Positions 6,303-12,059 of a DNA stretch of 12,059 nt are shown here, one piece after another (the stretch's first letter is position 1; the number at the start of each line of letters is the position of its first letter). The translations under genes and the position numbers were made by a program. Below the pieces are notes generated by a model. The model made no database searches and was not told the origin of the DNA. It saw only the letters and a list, made by a program, of their open reading frames with translations. Source of the stretch: Longimicrobiaceae bacterium (GTDB lineage Bacteria > Gemmatimonadota > Gemmatimonadetes > Longimicrobiales > Longimicrobiaceae); the NCBI GenBank assembly GCA_030146875.1, contig JASLAX010000107.1, positions 1-12,059 on the forward strand. The letters run 5' to 3'.

Positions 6303-9056
6303 CTACTCGACCCGCATGGCCACGGTGGGCTCCACCCGCAGCGCGCGCCCCGCGGGGACGACGCAGGCGAGCAGGCACACCCCCAGCATGAACAGCGCGT
6401 ACGCCACGAGCAGCGCGACCTGGCCCGCAGACAGTCCCGTCGCCCATCCCTGGAAGTGATAGGTACGGGACAGGACCACGGCGCCCAGGGCGATGAGGGT
6501 GGCCCCCCCCACGATGCCGATGCCGACCTGCGTCAGCGGCCGCCGGAAGATGGCGGTGACCACGCGCCCGCGGCTGGCGCCGAGCGCGACGCGAACGCCG
6601 ATCTCGCGTGTGCGCCGGGCGACGGTGAAGGACACCACCGCGTAGATGCCGGCGAGGGAGAGCAGCAGGGCGACGAGCGTCATCATCATCGTCACGCGCA
6701 GGAGCATCCCGAGCATCCACAGATAGTCGCTCGCGATCCGGTCCATGCGCTGGAACTCCGAAAGCCGCAGCGTGGGATCCACGGTGCCGGCGATGGCGCG
6801 GACGCGCGGGACGATGGCCATCGGGTCACCCCGCGTGTGGATCAGCATGTGAGGCGCGAAGCCGCTGCCCGGCGCGGCCGGCAGATACAGCCCCAGCCCG
6901 CGTCTGGTCTCCTCCGCGCCGATCATGCCGAGCTCCTTCACGACGCCCACGATCTCGAACCAGGGAAGCGAGTCCGCCTCCGGGCCCGTGACCGGCGTGG
7001 GAGCCTTGGCGATCCGCACCCGCCGGCCGATCGGGTTGCGCCCCTGCAGCACCTGATCCGCGAAGCCCTGGTCCACGATCGCCACCCGGGCCTCCGGGGC
7101 GAGGTCGGAGGTCCGGAATCCCCGTCCCGCCAGAACCGGCGTCTCGAGCACGTCGAAGTACGAGGGATCCACGTGCGCGACCTTCGCGTTCTGCCCCGCC
7201 GGCGCGCCCGCCCCCGGGTCGGGCGCGCCGGCGGCTGCCGCGTCGTCCACCGCGATGCTCTGGTCGCCGCCGTCGGTGCGCGGGAGCCGGTCCGCGAACG
7301 TGACCCCGGCGACCCCCGGCTCGGCCGCGACGCGCTGGCGGAGGGTCTCGAGCACCGTCGCGAACCGCGTGCGGTGGGCCGCGATGGCCGCGGCGTCGGC
7401 GTCCGCCTCCGGCGGAGCGTCCATGGCGAGGCTCACCGCCAGGTACTCCTCGGCCGCGAACCCCACGTCGTAGGACCGGATCCGGTCCAGCTCCTTCAGC
7501 TCGACCACCGCCACGCCCGGGAAGGCGACGGTCACCGCGACCTGCGCGACGATCACCGCGGTCCACACGCCGCCGAGCCGCAGGCCGCCGGCGCCGGCCG
7601 CGCCCTCCCGCAGCCGCGACCCCAGGCCGCGCGTCACCTTGAGCCCGGGGAGCCCGCCCGCGATCGCGGCGCCCAGGAGCGTGAGCCCGCAGGCGTAGAG
7701 CACCGTGGCGGGCGAGAGACGCAGATCGAGCCAGAACGGGACGCGCCCCATGGTTGCTTCCAGGAACGGCAGCCCCACCGCGCGCAGCGCGACGTGGGCC
7801 GCGCCCAGCCCCACGGCGGCGGCCACACCGCCGAGCACCAGGGCCTCCGCGAACAGCTGCACGACGATCCGGCGGCGGCTCGCCCCCAGGGCGCTCCGCA
7901 CGACGATCTCGCTCTCGCGCGTCGCCGTCCGCGCGAACACCAGCAGGGCCACGTTGCCGCAGACGAGCACCAGGAGCATCAGGATGAAGACCTGGATCAG
8001 CGCGAAGAGCCCGCCCCCGTCCTCCATCGAGATCGCGAACAGCCGCGCGTAGGGCATCACCTGGGGCCGAAGGTGCTCGTGCGTATCGGGGAGCTCCCGC
8101 GCCGCGCGCAGGCCCAGCGCCGTCAGCTCGGCCTGCGCGTCGTCGAGCGTCGCGCCGGGCGCCAGCCGCCCGAAGATGGTGATGCCGGGTCCGCGGCGCG
8201 GCGCCTCGTCCAGCACGTCGGGGCGGAACGGCGTCCACGCGTCGTGCGCGACCGGGAAGGTGAAGCCGTCCGGCATCACGCCCACCACGGTGGCATACTC
8301 GTTCCCGAGCTGCACGGTCCGTCCGACGATCGCGGCGTCGCCCGCGAAGCGCGCCCGCCACACGTCGTGGCCCAGGACCACCACCGGCGGGGCTCCGGCC
8401 CGCTCGTCCGCGGGCACCAGGGCGCGGCCCAGCAGCGGCGGCGTGGCGGCGACGCGGAACCCCGACGCGGTGATCGCCGCCACCTGCGCCGGACGGGCCT
8501 CGCCGTCGTGCCCCGTGAGGTTGCGCTCGACGTCGTCCCACGCCCCCAGGTCGGTCACCGTCCGCATCGCCTGGCGCCAGACGACGAAGTCGTGCAGCGC
8601 GCGCGGCTCCGGGTTGCTCGCCTGCACGTCCCAGTTCCGCAGGTGCACGATTCGCTCGCCCCCCGGCAGCGGCAGCGAGGGACTGACGAACAGCATCACC
8701 ATCTCGAAGACGACGGCGCCGACCCAGATCGCGAACGCCATCGCCAGGCCGCCGACGATCGTCAGCCCCGGGTACTTGACGAGCATCCGACCGCCGAGCC
8801 TCAGGTCCAGCGGCAGCCCGCGGAGCCACGCCAGGCCCCGCGCCTCCCGGCCCTCCTCCTTGTACCTCTCCACCGCGCCGAACGCGATCGCCGCCTGCCG
8901 GCGCGCCTCCGCGGGATCCAGCCCCCGCTCGCGCCGGAGCCGCTCGGCTTCCATCTCCACGTGGAAGCGCATCTCCTCGTCCATCTCCGCCCAGAGCTGG
9001 TCGGGTCTCCGCAGCCCGCTCCAGAACGACCGCACCCGCGCCAGGAGAGTCCTCAT
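6303..9056 (-). CDS. ABC transporter permease of the ADOP family (two MacB/FtsX halves, no ATPase)
   Basis: A 917-residue inner-membrane protein. Residues 1-75 are the permease prefix typical of the acidobacterial duplicated orphan permease family (AEMDEEMRFHVEMEAERLRR). A first transmembrane helix (about 98-124) leads into a MacB-type periplasmic domain (125-345), then three helices with the FtsX signature ALGASRRRIV (389-397). The second half repeats the plan: helix about 497-518, periplasmic domain about 530-775, FtsX helices about 783-905 with REIGVRVALGASRGRVV (817-833). It ends in VPAGRALRVEPTVAMRVE. By family analogy it would be a mechanotransmitting or macrolide/peptide-export permease; no ATP-binding partner is in the window, as is usual for ADOP genes. 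I start at 9056 (ATG overlapping the PadR remnant stop as ATGA, GGGAG about eight bases ahead); the open frame extends to 9350 but has no signal there. Substrate unknown. Confidence 0.9.
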   Translation of the reverse strand: MRTLLARVRSFWSGLRRPDQLWAEMDEEMRFHVEMEAERLRRERGLDPAEARRQAAIAFGAVERYKEEGREARGLAWLRGLPLDLRLGGRMLVKYPGLTIVGGLAMAFAIWVGAVVFEMVMLFVSPSLPLPGGERIVHLRNWDVQASNPEPRALHDFVVWRQAMRTVTDLGAWDDVERNLTGHDGEARPAQVAAITASGFRVAATPPLLGRALVPADERAGAPPVVVLGHDVWRARFAGDAAIVGRTVQLGNEYATVVGVMPDGFTFPVAHDAWTPFRPDVLDEAPRRGPGITIFGRLAPGATLDDAQAELTALGLRAARELPDTHEHLRPQVMPYARLFAISMEDGGGLFALIQVFILMLLVLVCGNVALLVFARTATRESEIVVRSALGASRRRIVVQLFAEALVLGGVAAAVGLGAAHVALRAVGLPFLEATMGRVPFWLDLRLSPATVLYACGLTLLGAAIAGGLPGLKVTRGLGSRLREGAAGAGGLRLGGVWTAVIVAQVAVTVAFPGVAVVELKELDRIRSYDVGFAAEEYLAVSLAMDAPPEADADAAAIAAHRTRFATVLETLRQRVAAEPGVAGVTFADRLPRTDGGDQSIAVDDAAAAGAPDPGAGAPAGQNAKVAHVDPSYFDVLETPVLAGRGFRTSDLAPEARVAIVDQGFADQVLQGRNPIGRRVRIAKAPTPVTGPEADSLPWFEIVGVVKELGMIGAEETRRGLGLYLPAAPGSGFAPHMLIHTRGDPMAIVPRVRAIAGTVDPTLRLSEFQRMDRIASDYLWMLGMLLRVTMMMTLVALLLSLAGIYAVVSFTVARRTREIGVRVALGASRGRVVTAIFRRPLTQVGIGIVGGATLIALGAVVLSRTYHFQGWATGLSAGQVALLVAYALFMLGVCLLACVVPAGRALRVEPTVAMRVE

Positions 9057-9163
9057 GCCCGGATCTCCCGGGTCGTGGTGCGCGGCGCCAGCTTCCCGAG
9101 CGAAGCGGCCGTGAGGATCAGCAGGTCCAGCGTGCCGGGCAGCAGCGCGGCGGAATCGGTCAT
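9053..9163 (-). pseudogene. PadR family regulator remnant, 36 codons, translationally coupled to the permease
   Basis: From an ATG at 9163 the minus strand encodes MTDSAALLPGTLDLLILTAA, then SLGKL, the characteristic first helix of PadR regulators that accompany ADOP permeases. In intact members this is followed by HGYG and about 75-85 further residues containing the winged helix. Here it is followed by only eleven codons (APRTTTREIRA) and a TGA. The stop overlaps the permease start (ATGA), the coupling normal for intact pairs. The ribosome binding site (AGGAGAGAG) and the upstream promoter are intact. The simplest reading is an internal deletion of roughly 200 bases or more that kept both ends of the gene. 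It can no longer bind DNA through its own winged helix, but it may still work as a leader cistron for permease translation. An assembly deletion cannot be excluded. Confidence 0.75.
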
Positions 9164-9170
9164 GGCTCTC

Positions 9171-9212
9171 TCTCCTATGGCGGTTAGGAGAAGGGTAGCC
9201 GCGCTCTCCTAA
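9171..9212. promoter_or_regulatory. Operator-like array of TTAGGAGA half-sites
   Basis: Three half-sites alternate in orientation: TCTCCTA (9171-9177), TTAGGAGA (9184-9191) and TCTCCTAA (9205-9212). The last two are perfect 8-bp inverted copies whose starts are 21 bases apart, two helical turns, and they flank the -10 element. The first and second are a 7-bp inverted pair around the start-proximal leader. A further AGGAGA lies at 9220-9225. This is the layout of a repressor operator; the former PadR protein is the natural candidate binder, by inference. Confidence 0.6.
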
Positions 9213-9220
9213 GCTGTCAA
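9192..9220 (-). promoter_or_regulatory. Promoter of the PadR remnant / ADOP permease transcript
   Basis: A perfect TTGACA -35 box (9220-9215) is followed after exactly 17 bases by TACCCT (9197-9192), a four-of-six match to the -10 consensus. The predicted start near 9185 gives a leader of about 20 bases to the ATG at 9163. The box spacing and its interleaving with the TTAGGAGA repeats make this the best promoter in the window. Confidence 0.65.
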
Positions 9221-9265
9221 GGAGAAGGAGCGCGGGGAGACGCCCCCTCGGACCGAGACGCCGGC

Positions 9266-9288
9266 GCGGTGGACCCTGCGGTGGACCC
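9266..9288. repeat. Short tandem duplication
   Basis: GCGGTGGACCC occurs at 9266-9276 and again at 9278-9288, a 12-base period repeated twice, in the intergenic gap between the Kelch gene and the permease promoter. No function is apparent. Confidence 0.4.
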
Positions 9289-9295
9289 GGACGAG

Positions 9296-9328
9296 GGAGC
9301 CCGGGCTCGCGAGGAGAACCCGGGCTCC
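9296..9328 (-). terminator. Strong GC hairpin downstream of the Kelch gene
   Basis: GGAGCCCGGG (9296-9305) and CCCGGGCTCC (9319-9328) are perfect 10-bp inverted copies with a 13-base loop, about 110 bases past the Kelch stop. The first arm also lies in a 12-base palindrome (GAGCCCGGGCTC, 9297-9308). No T-run follows. Its place between two same-strand units fits termination or 3'-end protection of the redoxin/Kelch transcript. Confidence 0.45.
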
Positions 9329-9436
9329 ACGACGGCTCGTGGCACGGCAACTCGGAAGGGGCCGGGCGATGGGGTTCCGCCGCGTTGGTGCCCGTGGACC
9401 GGCCCGCCCGGCCGGCGGAGAGGCCGGGGCCTCATA

Positions 9437-10567
9437 TCACTGGCAGCGCATCGTGGGCCGGTACACCTGCATGGCGTTGGTGCCGGAGTTTCCGCCCAGC
9501 GTGACCCCGCCCCCGGGCAGGAAGATGCGGCCGTCGATCACCGCGGTGCCCTTGAGGCCGTGGACGGCGATGGGAAGGTCCGGCAGCCGGGTCCAGCGGT
9601 CGGCGCGGGGGTCGTAGCCGTACACGGTGGGCGTCAGCCCCAGCACGTGGGTCCGCTCGCCCTCGCCGCCGAAGACGAACATGCAGCCGGCGTGCACGGC
9701 GCCGGTGATGCCCCCCCGGGGCGCCGGAAGCGGTGCGCCGCGCGTCCAGCGGCGGGTCGCGGGATCGTAGATCTCCACCGCGTCGACCCGCTCGGCCATG
9801 GCGCCCGGGCCGGTGCGGCCGCCCGCGACGACGATCCTGCCGTTCAGCGCGACCATCGCCAGGTGGTTGCGCTGGGTCGGCAGGTCCGGAAGCCGCTCCC
9901 ACGTGTCGGTCGCCGGGTCGTAGACCTCGAAGGCGGAGCCCCCGGGCGGGCGCCCGCCGGCCACGTAGATCTTGCCGTCGATCACCGCCTTGCCGCCGCC
10001 GCTCCGCGCGGTCGGCATGGGCGCGCGCGCCACCCAGCCGCCGACCGCCGGATCGTGCATCCAGACGTGGTTCACGAAGACCTCCGGCCGTCCCGTGCTC
10101 GCGCCGTCGACCTCGCCGCCGATCACGAAGAGCCTGCCGCCCACCGCCGCGGCGTGGACGTGGTGGATCGGCTGGGGGAGGCTGGGGCCCAGCGACCAGC
10201 GGCTCGTGGCGGCGTCGTAGACCTGGACCAGGTCGGAGGGGAGCCGCCCGGGCGGATAGCCGCCGAGCACCCACACCTTGCCGCCCATCTCCACGACCGC
10301 GTGCTCGGAGCGGGCGAGCGGCATCGCGGCGCCCATGCTCCATCCGTCGAACTCCGGCATCGCGCCCACCGGCGGACCGGCGCTCACCCGGTCGTTCCAG
10401 GTCTCCCGAAGCTCGTTCGCCTGGACGGGCGTGGACCGGTCGGGGGGCCGCGGCGCGCCTCCCGGGCCCGGCTGCGCCGCCGCGGCGGTGGCGAGCAGCA
10501 GCGCCGCCACGGCGCCGGGAAGCGGGAGAGCGGCAAAGCCGCGAAGGACGCTGCGTCGGTCCGTCAT
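9437..10567 (-). CDS. Tat-exported Kelch-repeat beta-propeller protein
   Basis: A 376-residue exported protein of unknown partner. The N-terminus MTDRRSVLRGFAALPLPGAV carries a twin-arginine motif (RRSVLRG), a hydrophobic stretch to about residue 28 and an ATAAAAQ cleavage region. Residues about 76-372 are six Kelch repeats, each with a double glycine and a spaced Tyr/Trp (VWVLGGY...VYDAATSRW; LFVIGGE...WMHDPAVGGW; IYVAGGR...VYDPATDTW; IVVAGGR...IYDPATRRW; MFVFGGE...GYDPRADRW; IFLPGGG...MQVYRP). No catalytic Cys-Tyr pair of the galactose-oxidase type is obvious. The ATG at 10567 has AGGAG seven bases ahead. It lies 98 bp downstream of the redoxin gene and may share its transcript. Tat export suggests it folds before crossing the membrane. 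A binding or scaffold role is likely from the fold, but not shown. Confidence 0.88.
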   Translation of the reverse strand: MTDRRSVLRGFAALPLPGAVAALLLATAAAAQPGPGGAPRPPDRSTPVQANELRETWNDRVSAGPPVGAMPEFDGWSMGAAMPLARSEHAVVEMGGKVWVLGGYPPGRLPSDLVQVYDAATSRWSLGPSLPQPIHHVHAAAVGGRLFVIGGEVDGASTGRPEVFVNHVWMHDPAVGGWVARAPMPTARSGGGKAVIDGKIYVAGGRPPGGSAFEVYDPATDTWERLPDLPTQRNHLAMVALNGRIVVAGGRTGPGAMAERVDAVEIYDPATRRWTRGAPLPAPRGGITGAVHAGCMFVFGGEGERTHVLGLTPTVYGYDPRADRWTRLPDLPIAVHGLKGTAVIDGRIFLPGGGVTLGGNSGTNAMQVYRPTMRCQ

Positions 10568-10665
10568 CCTGATCTCCTTTCCAGAGAGTTCACGGACTGC
10601 CCCTGCGCGGCGCGTGGACGGCGAGACCTCGCGGAGCGCTCCACCGGGCCGGGCGCGGGGCGCGG

Positions 10666-11349
10666 TCAGTACTTGACGTCGCAGCCGTAGGGCTGCGTCT
10701 GCGGGACGGCGATGGGGGTCCCCGCCAGGCCGGCGTCCAGCGCGGCGCGGACGTAGTTCGTCGCCCCCTCGATGTCCTTGACCCTGGCCGACGGCCGGTC
10801 GTCGATGGCGCCCGCGTACCGCACTACCCCCTGCGGATCGACGATCGCGTACTGCGGCGTGTTCCGCGCCCCGTAGAGCCGCCCGAGCGTGCCGGCGGTG
10901 TCGCGGATCACGGCGGTGGGCGCCGCGCCCTTGTCGCGCGTCAGCTCGTCCGCCTCCTCCGCGGAGGTGAAGCCCTGCTTTCCGGGGGCGGAGGAGACGA
11001 CCGAGAGCCAGACGACGCGGTTGGCGTAGTCGCGCTGCATCGCCTGCGTGTTGCCGGGACGGCCGTCGACCTTCTTGTAGTGCTTCTTCGTGAACGGGCA
11101 CTCGTGGTTGACCCACTCCAGCACGACCCACCGGCCGCGGTAGTCCGCGAGCGAATGAGAGGCGCCGCGCGTGTCGACCGCGGTGAACGCGGGAGCGGGC
11201 GCGCCGACCGGCGGTGCCGCGCCTAGTTCGGCGGCCGTCAGCTTGACTTCGGGCGCCAGGTGCGGCGCGACGAACTTCGCCGCGACGAGGGCGACGACGG
11301 CGACGAGGCCGGCGAGGAGCGAGAGCTTGCGACGCTTGGAGAGAGCCAT
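10666..11349 (-). CDS. Membrane-anchored redoxin, AhpC/TSA-like (PRX-like1 type)
   Basis: A 227-residue thioredoxin-fold protein. Residues 1-26 (basic start, then LSLLAGLVAVVALVAAKF) form a signal anchor that would place the domain in the periplasm. The redoxin domain spans about 48-205: VGAPAPAFTAVDTRG, then EWVNHECPFTKKHY with the reactive Cys84, and the cis-proline site TPQYAIVD (Thr164-Pro165). There is no second Cys at the CxxC position; a C-terminal Cys223 in the conserved tail PYGCDVKY could be the resolving residue. The family reduces peroxides or acts as a thiol carrier; the exact substrate is not known to me. The start at 11349 has AGGA about nine bases ahead. It lies 54 bp downstream of the DsbD-type gene, whose C-terminal thioredoxin domain is a plausible source of electrons. 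Confidence 0.9.
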   Translation of the reverse strand: MALSKRRKLSLLAGLVAVVALVAAKFVAPHLAPEVKLTAAELGAAPPVGAPAPAFTAVDTRGASHSLADYRGRWVVLEWVNHECPFTKKHYKKVDGRPGNTQAMQRDYANRVVWLSVVSSAPGKQGFTSAEEADELTRDKGAAPTAVIRDTAGTLGRLYGARNTPQYAIVDPQGVVRYAGAIDDRPSARVKDIEGATNYVRAALDAGLAGTPIAVPQTQPYGCDVKY

Positions 11350-11403
11350 GGTGCGGTTCCTGGAGGAAGGATGAAGGCGTGACGCGGGACGCCGCCGCGG
11401 CGG

Positions 11404-12059
11404 TCAGCGCGCGGGCGCGGCGGAAAGTGCCGGCGCCGGGCGCGCCGCGGCGGCGTCCAGCGCGCGCGTGACGATCCCCGGCGTGAGGAGCGTCGGGAGG
11501 ACGGCCGGCGCCGCGGCGCGGTCGCGGCCGTAGAGCACCACGAACGGCACGCTGTTGCGGTCGAACGCGGCGAGGGCGCGCGTGACGGAGGGGTCGCGCG
11601 TCGTCCAGTCGGCGCGGAGGAGCGCGACGTCGTGTGCGCGCAGCGAGGCGCGCACCGCGTCCGAGCCGAAGGCGACGCGCTCGTTGACCTTGCAGGTGAG
11701 GCACCAGTCGGCCGTGAAGTCGAGCAGCACCACGCGGCCGCTGTCGCGCAACGCCTCGAGCGCCGCCGCGCTGTACGGCTGCCAGGGGAGCGCACCCGCG
11801 GCCCGGCTCGGCTGGCTCGTCGCATCCGCCGCCATCGCGGTGCGTGCCGGTGCCGAGCGCGCACCGGCGATCACGAGCGCGAGCGCTCCCGCGCCGGCTG
11901 CGAGGGCCACGCCCTGCGCGGCGCGGCGTCGACCCATCGACGCTACGAGCGTCCCGAAGTGGCCGAGCGCCCAGAGGCCGAATGCCAGCAGCGTGAGCGC
12001 GGCGAGCAGCGCCGTCACCGCACCGGTCCCGGCCTGTCGGCCGAGCACCCAGGCGAGCC
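11404..12059 (-). CDS. dsbD: DsbD-type thiol:disulfide interchange protein, C-terminal part cut by the window edge
   Basis: About 218 residues of the 3' end are present; the start and most of the transmembrane core lie beyond the right edge. The visible order is AWVLGRQAGT with a transmembrane helix, a second helix (GVALAAGAGALALVIAG), a short linker, and a thioredoxin-like domain with DFTADWCLTCKVNE. The two Cys of WCLTCK fall at about 11692-11703. In DsbD, electrons pass from cytoplasmic thioredoxin through the membrane core to the periplasmic domain and on to partners. The GTG at 12048 is not the real start because the frame and the family homology continue upstream of it. Cotranscription with the redoxin gene (54-bp gap) is likely. 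DsbD is a good match for this end; whether an N-terminal DsbD-alpha domain exists cannot be seen. Confidence 0.85.
   Translation of the reverse strand, partial: LAWVLGRQAGTGAVTALLAALTLLAFGLWALGHFGTLVASMGRRRAAQGVALAAGAGALALVIAGARSAPARTAMAADATSQPSRAAGALPWQPYSAAALEALRDSGRVVLLDFTADWCLTCKVNERVAFGSDAVRASLRAHDVALLRADWTTRDPSVTRALAAFDRNSVPFVVLYGRDRAAAPAVLPTLLTPGIVTRALDAAAARPAPALSAAPAR

Noticed and set aside
6138..9212. A 1024-codon plus-strand open frame antisense to the ADOP permease
   Set aside because: Rich in Arg, His, Gln and Asp with no recognisable domain; the minus-strand permease explains the region fully.
9057..9350. N-terminal extension of the permease frame up to 9350
   Set aside because: The extension is Pro/Arg-rich, crosses the promoter and the operator repeats, and overlaps the PadR remnant in another frame. 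The conserved permease prefix begins at the ATG at 9056.
10633..10642. GGAGCGCTCC palindrome ahead of the Kelch gene
   Set aside because: A single 10-base palindrome without a loop, T-run or second copy is expected by chance at this GC content.
10568..11704. Upstream extension of the Kelch reading frame through the redoxin gene
   Set aside because: It is an out-of-frame shadow of the redoxin and DsbD-type genes. The Tat signal and AGGAG place the real start at 10567.

Overview
The window is very GC-rich and reads like a chromosomal segment of a Gemmatimonadota-type bacterium, or an Acidobacteriota relative. This rests on gene content and composition, not on a marker gene. The clues are a kinase N-terminus of the form ...YTIERELGGGGMARVFVA..., an orphan two-half FtsX/MacB permease (ADOP family) behind a PadR-type leader gene, several lipoproteins, and a Tat-exported Kelch protein. 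All genes but one lie on the minus strand. I see no rRNA, tRNA, CRISPR array, insertion sequence or phage gene.

Right end, read leftwards (12059 to 9437): the C-terminal part of a DsbD-type thiol:disulfide interchange protein, a membrane-anchored periplasmic redoxin of the PRX-like1 type, and a Tat-exported Kelch beta-propeller. The tight spacing of the first two suggests one transcript that passes electrons across the inner membrane to a periplasmic peroxiredoxin-like acceptor. A 10-bp stem hairpin (9296-9328) separates this unit from the next.

Centre-right (9220 to 6303): a clear minus-strand promoter (TTGACA, 17 bp, TACCCT) embedded in repeated TTAGGAGA/TCTCCTAA half-sites. It drives a 36-codon remnant of a PadR-family regulator whose stop overlaps the start of a 917-aa ADOP permease (ATGA). 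The regulator has lost its DNA-binding core while promoter, ribosome binding site, operator-like repeats and coupling to the permease persist. This is the most interesting locus here.

Centre (6162 to 4165): a GntR/FCD regulator on the minus strand, with an 8-bp inverted repeat over its ribosome binding site, converges on the only plus-strand gene, a lipoprotein serine hydrolase of the class C beta-lactamase/DD-peptidase fold. Between the hydrolase and the next minus-strand operon lies a 643-bp gene-poor stretch. It holds an AT-rich island (possible promoter or operator) and a short stretch that could be the frameshifted tail of a decayed gene.

Left (3521 to 203): two co-directional lipoprotein genes 55 bp apart. 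The first is a large protein with a carboxypeptidase-regulatory-like domain, one c-type heme motif (CLGCH) and a beta-propeller-like region. The second is a DUF3500 protein. Together they suggest an exported enzyme or electron-transfer unit of unknown substrate. The left edge carries the first 40 codons of a eukaryotic-type Ser/Thr protein kinase with a GTG start.

Most families are known. The claims to test are the regulator remnant with retained operator, the pairing of the heme lipoprotein with DUF3500, and the DsbD-redoxin-Kelch cluster. No system here can be called wholly new from sequence alone.
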